Assembly (NCBI GenBank): GCA_035286585.1
Contig: DATEDC010000022.1
Span: 1-15,721 of the forward strand
Direction of reading: 5' to 3'
Source: DSOS01 sp035286585
GTDB lineage: Bacteria > Chloroflexota > Anaerolineae > Anaerolineales > UBA4823
Length of the DNA: 15,721 bases
Shown here: positions 1-7,325 of the stretch, piece by piece
Numbering within the stretch: the stretch's first letter is position 1
Layout of the letters: each line of letters begins with the position of its first letter
Translations under genes and position numbers: made by a program
The notes under the pieces: generated by a model
The model's input: only the letters and a program-made list of their open reading frames with translations
Told to the model about the DNA's origin: nothing
Databases searched by the model: none

Positions 1-54
1 GGGGGGCTTGGGGATGAGGCTCAGCTCAAAAGTGGGCTGAAGCTGTTGCCCCGG

Positions 55-1239
55 CTAAAGTCGTCCTGCTGGCAGGCGACCTTCTTTCAATACCGTGACC
101 TGCTCGTCGTTGAAGGGCGGATCCAGCAGCTCTGGGGAGGCCTGGTAACAGCGGAACATGTCGGCGATAAAGTGCAGCCTGTCGGGCAGATCCCCCCAGT
201 ATTCGGCGCCGGATTCGCTCGGGCTGTCGGGGGTTGGATCGATCAGCCTCAGCAGCGCGAGCAGCTCGGGGTTCTCCAGTTGTTGCAAGATGGGTGGGAA
301 GCTGGCCGCCAGGTCATCCCCTAGCCGCAGCCGGTTATAATGCGGCATCTCAAGCATCATCAACGCCTCGGTTACGATGAATTGAGCCTCTCGTTGAGCG
401 CTTTCAAAATATACCCGGACAGCCGTATCCAATTCCGTCAGCCGTCCCAGCAGGCGCAAAATGAGCCAGATAACCTCGTTGAGCCAGCCCCATTCCGGGT
501 GTAAGGTCTTGAGCAAGTTGCGTATGAATGTGTCTGGGGAGATCACAGGCGCGCCCAGCGCCTCGTTGATCTCGGGCTGCAAGCGGGTCTGCTCGTGAAA
601 GCCGACCCGGATGTTGGCCAACAACAGCAGCTCGAGGCGCTTCTTCTCGTCTGCTTCGAAAAGCGCCTGGTAATAATGCCTGAAAGCCTCTCGCAGGTAG
701 CCCTGCCCATCTGGCGGCTCTCCCGGGCGCAGCCCCTCGCAGAAGCGGGCGATCTTTTCTGCGTCGTAGCTGGTGTCCTCCAGGCAGGCGGCGTAAAATA
801 GGGCGAACTCCCGCCCGATCTCGGCAAAGACCTTCAGGTTACCCCGGGCGACCGCCTCGCTGGAATGAGCGAAAGCTGCCGGGGGGTCCAGGACCTTCCA
901 GACGAACTTCAAGATCTCATCAATCCGATATTTCACCGCGATCCGCTGTACGGCTGCCGCCAGTTCTCGACCCGCCTGCACTGCGGCTGCCTCTGAGCCC
1001 AGTATATTCCCCAGCGTTCGGGCCAGGTCCTCCTTGCGAATGGTCTGCCCGGCCTGTTTCGAAGCCCAGGTGGCGAAGGTGCACCAGTTGGCGCAACGTC
1101 CGGTGCGCTCCGCCAGGGTCAGGGCCAGCTCGTGATAGCACTGTGTGATTTGCAGGTTGCGGATCACCGGATCGGAGAGCGCGGCGATGCGCTCGATGTC
1201 TGCAATGGTGGGAATGGTAATCGTTGGTATACCGCTCAC
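55..1239 (-). CDS. conserved protein of unknown function, last gene of the rhodanese operon
   Basis: I do not recognise a characterised function for this 394-residue protein. It appears soluble and largely helical, with no signal peptide or membrane segment. The clearest mark is near residues 31-72: ITQCYHEL, then NWCTFATWASKQAGQTIR, with cysteines at 34, 49 and 53. I recall this stretch as the signature of an uncharacterised family seen in several bacterial phyla, but could not check that. The rest is rich in Leu, Glu and Arg and reads like stacked helices. The start is a GTG at 1239; no good Shine-Dalgarno precedes it, so the start is uncertain by a few codons. It lies 30 bases behind the methyltransferase on the same strand, which suggests co-transcription. 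Reading-frame integrity over nearly 1.2 kb makes a real gene near certain; the function is open. Confidence 0.85.
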   Translation of the reverse strand: MSGIPTITIPTIADIERIAALSDPVIRNLQITQCYHELALTLAERTGRCANWCTFATWASKQAGQTIRKEDLARTLGNILGSEAAAVQAGRELAAAVQRIAVKYRIDEILKFVWKVLDPPAAFAHSSEAVARGNLKVFAEIGREFALFYAACLEDTSYDAEKIARFCEGLRPGEPPDGQGYLREAFRHYYQALFEADEKKRLELLLLANIRVGFHEQTRLQPEINEALGAPVISPDTFIRNLLKTLHPEWGWLNEVIWLILRLLGRLTELDTAVRVYFESAQREAQFIVTEALMMLEMPHYNRLRLGDDLAASFPPILQQLENPELLALLRLIDPTPDSPSESGAEYWGDLPDRLHFIADMFRCYQASPELLDPPFNDEQVTVLKEGRLPAGRL

Positions 1240-1269
1240 AGCCAGCTCTAGAAGCTCGATATTTCCAGA

Positions 1270-1908
1270 TTAACTTCTGTAGACCACCACCTGCCAGATC
1301 ATGGTTTGGCGATAGAATTTACGCTTGAAACCCAGATTGTCTAACAGGGACTCGACCGCACGGGTCGGATGGACAAAGCCGCGATAGGCGCTCCGCCGCA
1401 GCCAGAAGTAAAAATTGCCGACAGCCAGCGCGGACCTGATCCACCAGGCGTCGCGCGGGTAAACCAGGCCATATACTTTGCGCGCCCGCCCCGCTGACAG
1501 GCCCACCAGCTTCTCCATGTCTGGATAGCAGCAGATGACCCGGTCGAGCGTGACGATATCAGCAGGGGGGATATCTCCAGCCAGATCGACAAAGTCCCCA
1601 TGATAGTAGCTCACCCGTTCTGTGAGGCCACGCCGTTGGGCTTCAGCCTGGGCCTCGGTGATATAGGCTGTGGAGGCATCTACACTCGTGACCTCTTGTA
1701 CGCCGGCCGCCAGCAGCTCATATTGGACAGCTCCCACGCCGCCGCCGATGTCGAGTAGCGTCAAACCATCCAGGCCTTCCTCCTTGATGGCTTCGGTCAG
1801 TAAGCGGGTAGTCTTGTCCGGGCCTTTGAGGTGGTAGCGTGAGAGTTCTTTGCTTACGGATTGCTGGCTAAATATTTCCTCTATCCCCTGACACTGGCAG
1901 CAGTTCAT
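1270..1908 (-). CDS. class I SAM-dependent methyltransferase, BchM-like type with N-terminal cysteine cluster
   Basis: This 212-residue protein should transfer a methyl group from S-adenosylmethionine to an unknown acceptor. Residues 51-60 (LLDIGGGVGA) are motif I of the Rossmann methyltransferase fold, VDAS at 76-79 is the acidic end of strand 2, GDF at 104-106 follows, and VTLDRVICCYPD at 119-130 is the strand 4 region. The N-terminus MNCCQCQGIE carries three cysteines in a CCxC pattern and precedes a KGPDKTTRLL stretch. This layout is familiar from proteins often annotated as magnesium-protoporphyrin O-methyltransferase relatives, but nothing here indicates chlorophyll synthesis, so that label should not be transferred. 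The ATG start is supported by AAGGAG six bases upstream. It sits between the MFS gene (86 bases) and the unknown 394-aa protein (30 bases). In a rhodanese operon a thiol or sulfide acceptor is possible; that is inference only. Confidence 0.9.
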   Translation of the reverse strand: MNCCQCQGIEEIFSQQSVSKELSRYHLKGPDKTTRLLTEAIKEEGLDGLTLLDIGGGVGAVQYELLAAGVQEVTSVDASTAYITEAQAEAQRRGLTERVSYYHGDFVDLAGDIPPADIVTLDRVICCYPDMEKLVGLSAGRARKVYGLVYPRDAWWIRSALAVGNFYFWLRRSAYRGFVHPTRAVESLLDNLGFKRKFYRQTMIWQVVVYRS

Positions 1909-1994
1909 GGTCGGGCTCCTTAAACGATAAATTGGCTTTTATTTTACCCCCTTTCGCCAATCCCCTGCGCTCCCATTGCAAATTATTCCCGCTC

Positions 1995-3317
1995 TTATAG
2001 ATTGCCTGGCTTTAACTGCTCAACCTCACCTGCAGGAACGGTCACGTCCCGCCTCGGAAGTGTCTCGTACATGACCGAGGCTACGATGATCCCCGAGAGA
2101 AACGTCAGGGCTGCTATGGTCAGCATGGCAAACGGTATGCCATCGATGCCCGCGGCAGCGCCCGCGTCGGCCAGGATACCCGAGAGCAGCGCGCCCACCG
2201 CGTATCCGCCGTCACGCCACAGGCGGTAAACGCCCACCGACGAGGCGCGCCATTCGGGGTGAGCCACGTCGGATACCGCCGCTAAAAGCGTTGGGTAGAC
2301 CAGCGCAGTGCCGATGCCCAGCAGCGCCGCCGCGCCGACCCAGGGCAGGAACTTGTTCCCCAAAACAAACAGGCAGATCCCCAGCGCCTGGATCCACATC
2401 CCGCTGACGATCATCCCCTTGCGCCCCCAGCGGTCGCTGAGCGCGCCGGTGGCTAGCTGGCTGATCCCCCACACTGCCGGGTAAACCGCGGCGACCACGC
2501 CGACCTGTTTGAGCGGCAGGCCGGTGCCTGCCAGAAAGATGGGGACCAGCCCCCACACCATGCCATCGTTCAGATTGTTCACCATCCCGGCCTGGCTGGC
2601 GGCAAATAAGGCCCGGTCTTTCCAGCTCGTCAGCAGCAGGATTTGAGCGAATGTAGGTTTGCTCTGTGGATAAGATAGTTCCGGGCTCGCCAGGGACGAA
2701 CGAGTTGCCTCCTGCTGGGCGTGCCCGCGGGTCTCCTTTACCAAAAAGATGGAGGCGACCAGGCCCAAAACCGCGAAGGCTATCCCCGGGTAAAAGGGCG
2801 TCGGGCGCAGCCCGTAGACAGCGGCCAGGTAGCCAGTGATCAGCGCGGACAGGGAAACGGCTAAATAGCCAGCGAATTCGTTCAATCCCATCGCCAGACC
2901 GCGCTGTTTCGGCCCCACAAGGTCGATCTTCATGATCACGGTAGTCGACCAGCACAGGCCCTGGTTGATTCCCAGCAGCACGTTGGCAAATACCACCCAG
3001 CTCCAACTGGGCGCAAAGATGATCAGCCAGGGCACCGGCAGGCCGAACAGCCAGCCGGCGACCAGGATTTGCTTGCGCCCCAGGCGGTCGGACATCCGCC
3101 CGGCAAACAGGTTGGCCAGCGCTTTCACGATCCCAAAGCTGACCAGGAAGGACAGGATGATCGAGCGGGAGACCAGGCCGAAATCCTGTTCGGCGATCAG
3201 AGGCACGACCGTGCGCTCCAGGCCGACCATCGCGCCCACGAAGGCGTTGACGATCACCAACAGCGTGAACTGGCGCCAGTTGGCGCGCAGACCCAAAGTG
3301 ATTGCCTTGGCGCTCAC
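1995..3317 (-). CDS. MFS transporter
   Basis: This is a 440-residue inner-membrane transporter of the major facilitator superfamily, with about twelve hydrophobic segments in two halves. The loop signature between helices 2 and 3 is seen at residues 73-82 (GRMSDRLGRK) and repeated in the second half as GALSDRWGRK, both typical of proton-coupled drug or metabolite carriers. The substrate cannot be read from sequence. The start is taken as the GTG at 3317 because its first base begins a GTGA overlap with the TGA stop of the upstream MBL-rhodanese gene, the usual layout for translational coupling. An ATG at 3353 would add twelve residues but would lie well inside the upstream gene. Tight coupling to the MBL-rhodanese enzyme suggests that it moves a sulfur compound handled by that enzyme (inference). 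Confidence 0.92.
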   Translation of the reverse strand: MSAKAITLGLRANWRQFTLLVIVNAFVGAMVGLERTVVPLIAEQDFGLVSRSIILSFLVSFGIVKALANLFAGRMSDRLGRKQILVAGWLFGLPVPWLIIFAPSWSWVVFANVLLGINQGLCWSTTVIMKIDLVGPKQRGLAMGLNEFAGYLAVSLSALITGYLAAVYGLRPTPFYPGIAFAVLGLVASIFLVKETRGHAQQEATRSSLASPELSYPQSKPTFAQILLLTSWKDRALFAASQAGMVNNLNDGMVWGLVPIFLAGTGLPLKQVGVVAAVYPAVWGISQLATGALSDRWGRKGMIVSGMWIQALGICLFVLGNKFLPWVGAAALLGIGTALVYPTLLAAVSDVAHPEWRASSVGVYRLWRDGGYAVGALLSGILADAGAAAGIDGIPFAMLTIAALTFLSGIIVASVMYETLPRRDVTVPAGEVEQLKPGNL

Positions 3318-4699
3318 GTTTCTCTTACCGTCCTGTAGCCGGCTGCCTGCCATTTACTGTAGCCCCCCGCTAGCAGGACGAGATTTCGATATCCTCGCTG
3401 TTCCAGCACGGAGATGCCTACCATTGAACGGTCCGAGTGACCGCAGTGGATCACCTTGAGCTCCTCTTTGGGCAAGGGCAAATCGTCGAAAGGCAGCCGC
3501 CCGGCCTCGATGTGGATTGCGCCGGGCAAATGACCCGCGCGCCACTCGGCGTCGCTGCGCACGTCTAAAATCAGCGGGGCTTTCCCCTGCTCCAGGCGTT
3601 CTGCCAGCTCTTGCGCCAGCATGGCGGGCGTGCGTGCAACGGGGTGAGCCTCGGCCTCCCAGGCTTCCATCCCGCCCAGCAAGCTCCCGCGCAGGTCGTC
3701 ATAGCCGATGCGGATCAGTTGGCGCACGGCCGCTTCACGTTCCTTTTCGTCGCTGCTGATCAGGATCAACGGGCTCCCAAAGGGGATCACCCATCCGGCC
3801 CAGGTGATCAGCGGCGCGCCCAACGGGATGCCATAAGACCCCGGGATATGACCGGCTGCGAACGCCTGGGGTGGGCGTGTGTCCAGGATCGCCGCGCCAT
3901 GCGAGCTGAGCTGAAGGACTTCCTTCGGATTCAAGGGTTTCAAGACCGGCACCCCGCCCAATAGCGCCGGGCCGCGCTGGTTGATGGCTCGTAAATACTT
4001 GAAATAGGTGGGGTAAGAGGGCAGGCCGCTCAGCGACAATTCTACGAAAGTCCCCTCATCCGCAGCCTGTGCCAGGGGATTCCAGAGCTTTTCCCGTCCG
4101 ATGGTGGAGATGCGCTCGCGCGAGCTGGGTGCGGCGCAGAATGAGCCTGCGCCATGCGTGGGATAAACGGTCGCCTCGTTCGGCAAACCCATCAGCTTGT
4201 CATGTATGGAGTGATGTAGCTGGCGAGCAAGGGGGGCAGCCAGCTCTTGCCCGAGCAGGTCTGTGCGGGCAGCCCCGCCGACGATCAACGCTCCACCGCT
4301 GAAAACCGCCGCTGGCGCCGGCTTTCCCGCTTCGTAAACGACGAAGCTGATGTGTTCGGGCGTGTGACCCGGCGTCGACAGGGTGGCGATGCGCACCCCA
4401 CCCAAATCCAGTGTATAGCCTTCACTCAGGGGAAGGTGCTCGAAATCGACTCGCGCCTCGATGCTGGCGCCCACCTGCGCCCCAGCCTGTGCCGCAATTT
4501 CCCGCGACCCGGAGACGAAATCGTTGTGCAGGTGGGTGTCCAGCGCGTAAATGATGCGCAAGCCCAACCCTTCCGCGGTTTGAAGATAGCGGTCCACGTC
4601 CCTTTCAGGATCCAGCACCGCAGCCTGCCCGCTTTCCTCCGCGGCGATCAAATACGATGAATTGCCCAGCCCTTCGTCCACGAACTGTTTTACCAACAT
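3314..4699 (-). CDS. MBL-fold hydrolase-like protein with two C-terminal rhodanese domains
   Basis: The 461-residue protein has three domains. Residues 1-245 are a metallo-beta-lactamase fold of the ETHE1/persulfide dioxygenase branch: THLHNDFVSG at 55-64, STPGH at 108-112 and YPTHGAGSFC at 179-188. The usual HxHxDH ends in Phe61, and the GD that supplies the aspartate metal ligand in ETHE1 reads GG (135-136, in FSGGAL). I recall the same changes in a widespread MBL-rhodanese subfamily, so dioxygenase activity should not be assumed. Residues 255-350 are a rhodanese domain whose active-site loop (ISSDEKE) has no cysteine. Residues 360-457 are a second rhodanese with Cys419 in CGHSDRS, which looks competent for sulfur transfer. 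It is the second gene of the operon and overlaps the MFS gene by four bases. Shine-Dalgarno-like AGGCAAGG precedes the ATG. Confidence 0.92.
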   Translation of the reverse strand: MLVKQFVDEGLGNSSYLIAAEESGQAAVLDPERDVDRYLQTAEGLGLRIIYALDTHLHNDFVSGSREIAAQAGAQVGASIEARVDFEHLPLSEGYTLDLGGVRIATLSTPGHTPEHISFVVYEAGKPAPAAVFSGGALIVGGAARTDLLGQELAAPLARQLHHSIHDKLMGLPNEATVYPTHGAGSFCAAPSSRERISTIGREKLWNPLAQAADEGTFVELSLSGLPSYPTYFKYLRAINQRGPALLGGVPVLKPLNPKEVLQLSSHGAAILDTRPPQAFAAGHIPGSYGIPLGAPLITWAGWVIPFGSPLILISSDEKEREAAVRQLIRIGYDDLRGSLLGGMEAWEAEAHPVARTPAMLAQELAERLEQGKAPLILDVRSDAEWRAGHLPGAIHIEAGRLPFDDLPLPKEELKVIHCGHSDRSMVGISVLEQRGYRNLVLLAGGYSKWQAAGYRTVRET

Positions 4700-4786
4700 A
4701 CCTTGCCTGCCTTTCTGTACCGCTAAGATCGATCTCGGATAACAATCACCCGGCTGGCTATCCTTTCCGGCGAAAAACGAACGAGA

Positions 4787-5452
4787 TCATCCGATTTCGA
4801 GGAGGTTGCCAGCGATCTGCCATTCGGCAACGCCCTCTTCCAGCCTCGCCACATCCCAGCCTCTCTCGGAGAGCATCTCCAGCGCCTGGTCTGCAAACGC
4901 ACAATATGGCCCTCGGCAATAGGCAACGATCAGCTTGTCTTTAGGGAGTTCTCCCAGCCGCAACTCCAGCTCATCCAACGGGATCGAAACCGCCGCGGGT
5001 AGATGGCCAGCCTGGAACTCGACTTCAGGCCGCACGTCGAGCAGCACGACTTCCCCCCCTTTCATTCGCTCTTGAAGGCTATCGGCTGAAATCTTTTGGA
5101 AATCGTAACGCAGTGGGCGATAGTCGCTTAACGCCCGATCTACCTCTGCCATCTGCAGCTCGGCTACGCCGCGCAGTTCCAGCCAGAAGCGCGCAACCGC
5201 TGGGTTAGCCAGGCTGTAGCGGATGTGCTGGCCTTCTCGCTCGTCCGCCACCAGGCGCGCCTGCTTTAGGCGCTGTAAGTGTTGGGAGGCATTGGCAATG
5301 CTCATGTGCGCCTCTTGCGCCAGGTTTTCGACGGTGCGCGGCGCCTGCGCTAAAAGGTCGAGCAGCTCCAGGCGATGGGGATTAGCCATGGCGCCCGCCA
5401 GGCGTGCAAATAATTGATAGAGTTGTTCCTTGGCTTGGAGTTTATCTTCCAT
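4787..5452 (-). CDS. ArsR-family repressor fused to a rhodanese domain
   Basis: A 221-residue sensor-regulator. Residues 5-100 form the winged helix-turn-helix of the ArsR family: NPHRLELLDLLAQAPRTVENLA is followed by the recognition helix region MSIANASQHLQRLKQARLV and the wing EREGQHIRYS. Residues 125-218 are a rhodanese domain with LLDVRPEVEFQAGHLPAA and the active-site loop YCRGPYC (Cys179, Cys184). The ArsR part contains no cysteine, so any persulfide or redox sensing would have to use the rhodanese cysteines, unlike BigR/SqrR-type sensors, which carry theirs in the DNA-binding domain. I chose the ATG at 5452; the frame opens at a TTG at 5482, which lies inside the operator palindrome and probably before or at the transcript start. 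It is the first gene of the leftward operon. Confidence 0.93.
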   Translation of the reverse strand: MEDKLQAKEQLYQLFARLAGAMANPHRLELLDLLAQAPRTVENLAQEAHMSIANASQHLQRLKQARLVADEREGQHIRYSLANPAVARFWLELRGVAELQMAEVDRALSDYRPLRYDFQKISADSLQERMKGGEVVLLDVRPEVEFQAGHLPAAVSIPLDELELRLGELPKDKLIVAYCRGPYCAFADQALEMLSERGWDVARLEEGVAEWQIAGNLLEIG

Positions 5453-5476
5453 AAATAAACCGGAATGTATTCTGCT

Positions 5477-5496
5477 ATTCAATAGAATTCTTGAAT
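5477..5496. promoter_or_regulatory. candidate ArsR operator (palindrome over the -10 box)
   Basis: ATTCAA (5477-5482), eight bases, then TTGAAT (5491-5496) make a 6+6 inverted repeat that overlaps the downstream edge of the -10 box and the expected transcript start. Position and symmetry suit a dimeric ArsR repressor that blocks polymerase. The ATTC/GAAT ends resemble in kind the AT-rich sites of sulfur-responsive ArsR proteins, though the spacing differs from the one I recall for SqrR. Binding by this protein is inference. Confidence 0.55.
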
Positions 5497-5523
5497 TTTA
5501 ATTTAAAATGCTTTTCCTGTCAA
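5495..5523 (-). promoter_or_regulatory. promoter of the arsR-rhodanese operon
   Basis: On the minus strand the sequence gives TTGACA (5518-5523), a 17-base spacer and TAAAAT (5495-5500). This is a consensus -35 and a one-mismatch -10 at ideal spacing, reading toward the ArsR gene. The transcript would start near 5488, about 35 bases before the ATG at 5452. Seen directly; activity is inferred. Confidence 0.8.
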
Positions 5524-5529
5524 GAGTAA

Positions 5530-6318
5530 CTACTTCATCTGATTATTCCATTTCCAATTGAGCGACCCACGGATGAGAACGAGTTATTCCGGCCTGCCCG
5601 CGACGGTACCTTGCGTGTATTGCTTGCCGCGCAGAGTGCCGGCGTCAAACGGGTGGTCTTGCTTTCAACGATTGGGGCGGTTTCTGGAGGCCATGAAGGG
5701 GAAAACAGGGTTTTCGATGAGACCGATTGGACGGATTTGGAGAAGTGCAAAGACACTTACTTTATCAGCAAGACCCTGGCCGAACGCGCTGCCTGGGATT
5801 TTATTCACAGCGCTGAAAATAAAAGCAGAATGGAAATGGTTGCCGTAAACCCATCCAATGTTTTTGGGCCTGTGCTGGATAAACACCATCATACCTCCAC
5901 CGAATGGTTCCGGACGCTTATGCGTGCCGAGGTCCCGGGCGTAGCTCGTATCCCGCTGAATTTTGTCGATGTTCGTGACCTGGTTGAAATATTTGTAAAG
6001 GCGATGACGGTTCCCGAAGCGTCAGGCAAGCGGTTCATCTGTAATGCGGCGTCTATTCCCCTACCGGAATTTGCAGATATCCTCCACCAGGAATTTTCCC
6101 CGCGCGGTTATCGCGTCCCGAACCGAATCATGCCTGACCTGCTGGTCCGCTTGGTAGCCCTGTTCATTCCAAAGGTCAGATTTGTGGTCGATCAACTCGG
6201 ATGGACATATTCTTATTCAACCGGTCAGGTCCAATCCGTTTTGGGCTGGCAACCCCGTCCTTACAGGCAAATCATCCTGGACATGGCTGAGAGCTTGATC
6301 GAGTATGGCCTGGTTTAA
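5530..6318 (+). pseudogene. NAD-dependent epimerase/dihydroflavonol-reductase-like gene, N-terminus missing
   Basis: The frame is open from just after a TAA at 5527-5529 to 6318 and reads as the C-terminal three quarters of an extended short-chain dehydrogenase. PFPIERPTDENELFRPARDG near 5548-5607 matches the region after strand 4, followed by GVKRVVLLSTIGAV, the YxxxK catalytic pair (YFISK, 5758-5772), NPSNVFGP and a FVDVRDLV segment. The glycine-rich NAD-binding loop and about 65-70 residues that every intact member has at the N-terminus are absent; that space is taken by the arsR promoter and gene on the other strand. A TTG at 5611 could start a 235-residue product, but it would lack the nucleotide-binding fold. 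I read this as a gene beheaded by deletion or by arrival of the neighbouring operon. The remainder shows no internal frameshift, so the event may be recent. Confidence 0.8.
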
Positions 6319-6422
6319 GTTTTCAACATTAGGCATGATCAACCTGGAGATTCTTCTGTGTCTGTCCTGAAACCCGGCGACCTGGTCCTGCGAGTCCGAT
6401 ATCTGCTGGCGCGCTTATCGGG

Positions 6423-6452
6423 TTGACCCGCGCCTCTGAGTTGGAGTATAAT
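6423..6452 (+). promoter_or_regulatory. promoter of the nucleotidyl cyclase gene
   Basis: TTGACC (6423-6428), an 18-base spacer and a perfect TATAAT (6447-6452) stand directly before the cyclase. Only nine bases separate the -10 box from the ATG at 6462, so transcription should begin at or within a few bases of the start codon. This gives a leaderless or almost leaderless mRNA, and no Shine-Dalgarno is present. Confidence 0.8.
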
Positions 6453-6461
6453 CTCCGGAAA

Positions 6462-7313
6462 ATGTCCGACAGCACACGCGACGCGCCCACGGTCGAGGAA
6501 ATCTGGCGCTCCTACTTGACCACGGGCCATCTCCCGTATTCTGTGTATTACCCCTGGTACATGTCCGTTTCGCTCCGGCCGGTGGTGCGCCGGCTGCCCG
6601 CCAGCCCGCGCTGCCGCTTGTGCTACTACCCGTTCAGGGGCATGGGCGGGATGGCGGTGCGTCACCTGCTGGGAATCGAGCCGTCGAGGATGAACCCCAC
6701 GGTGTGCAATTTTTGCGAGCGGTTTGCCGAGGAGCATCAAGGCGGGGCCGAAGTCGAGACCACAATGCTGTTCGCCGACGTTCGCGGCTCCACCGCGCTG
6801 GCCGAAGGCATGAGTTCCACCGAGTTCGGCCGCCTGATCGGCCGCTTCTACAGCGTCGCGTCGAAGGTGCTGTTTGACCACAATGCGATGATCGAAAAAC
6901 TGATCGGCGACGAAGTAGCCGCTTTCTTCGTCCCCGGCATCGCCGGGCCCTATCACGCGCGCGCCGCGGTGGAGGCGGCGCGGGCGATTTTGCACGCCAC
7001 GGGTCATGGCACTCCTGGCGGGCCGTGGTTGCCGGTCGGCGTAGGGGTGCACGTCGGCCTGGCCTTCATCGGAGCGGTCCAGGCCGACCAAGGCGCGGCG
7101 GATATGGTCGTACTGGGCGATACGGCCAACACCGGGGCGCGCCTGGCCTCGCAGGCCGGGCCGGGCGAGGTGCTGGTCAGCGACGCGGTGCGCGAGGCTG
7201 CCGCGCTGGATACTGACGGATGGGAGGAGCGCCTGCTCCAGTTGAAGGGCCGCAGCGAGCCCGTCACCGCCTGGGCGATGCGTGTAGGGCAGTTGGCTGA
7301 AACCAAAGCGTGA
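6462..7313 (+). CDS. class III adenylate/guanylate cyclase with N-terminal CxxC pair
   Basis: The 283-residue protein should make cAMP or cGMP. Residues 98-275 are the class III cyclase domain: LFADVRGSTAL carries metal-binding Asp106, KLIGDEV carries Lys146 and metal-binding Asp150, GVGVHVGLAFIGAV follows, and VLGDTANTGARLA carries Asp220, Asn223 and Arg227. All catalytic positions I can check are therefore present. Lys146 together with Asp220 favours ATP over GTP, an inference from family rules. Before it, residues 10-45 hold an EEIWRSYLTTGHLP module, and residues 51-85 hold CRLC and CNFC, a CxxC-x27-CxxC arrangement that may bind zinc or an iron-sulfur cluster. There is no membrane segment. 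The ATG at 6462 is chosen because the TTG 39 bases earlier is the -35 box of its own promoter. Confidence 0.9.
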   Translation: MSDSTRDAPTVEEIWRSYLTTGHLPYSVYYPWYMSVSLRPVVRRLPASPRCRLCYYPFRGMGGMAVRHLLGIEPSRMNPTVCNFCERFAEEHQGGAEVETTMLFADVRGSTALAEGMSSTEFGRLIGRFYSVASKVLFDHNAMIEKLIGDEVAAFFVPGIAGPYHARAAVEAARAILHATGHGTPGGPWLPVGVGVHVGLAFIGAVQADQGAADMVVLGDTANTGARLASQAGPGEVLVSDAVREAAALDTDGWEERLLQLKGRSEPVTAWAMRVGQLAETKA

Positions 7314-7325
7314 GATCGCCGCAGC

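Noticed and set aside
1..54. Possible terminator hairpin after the 394-aa gene (TCAGC/GCTGA around positions 20-43)
   Set aside because: Only five certain base pairs with a ten-base loop and no T-run in the reading direction; too weak to call.
2212..3006. Second frame of 264 codons inside the MFS gene
   Set aside because: Same strand but shifted frame; the translation is Arg, Gly and Pro-rich, while the other frame gives a complete transporter.
6423..6461. TTG at 6423 as start of the cyclase
   Set aside because: This TTG is the first half of the -35 box and lies upstream of the predicted transcript start.
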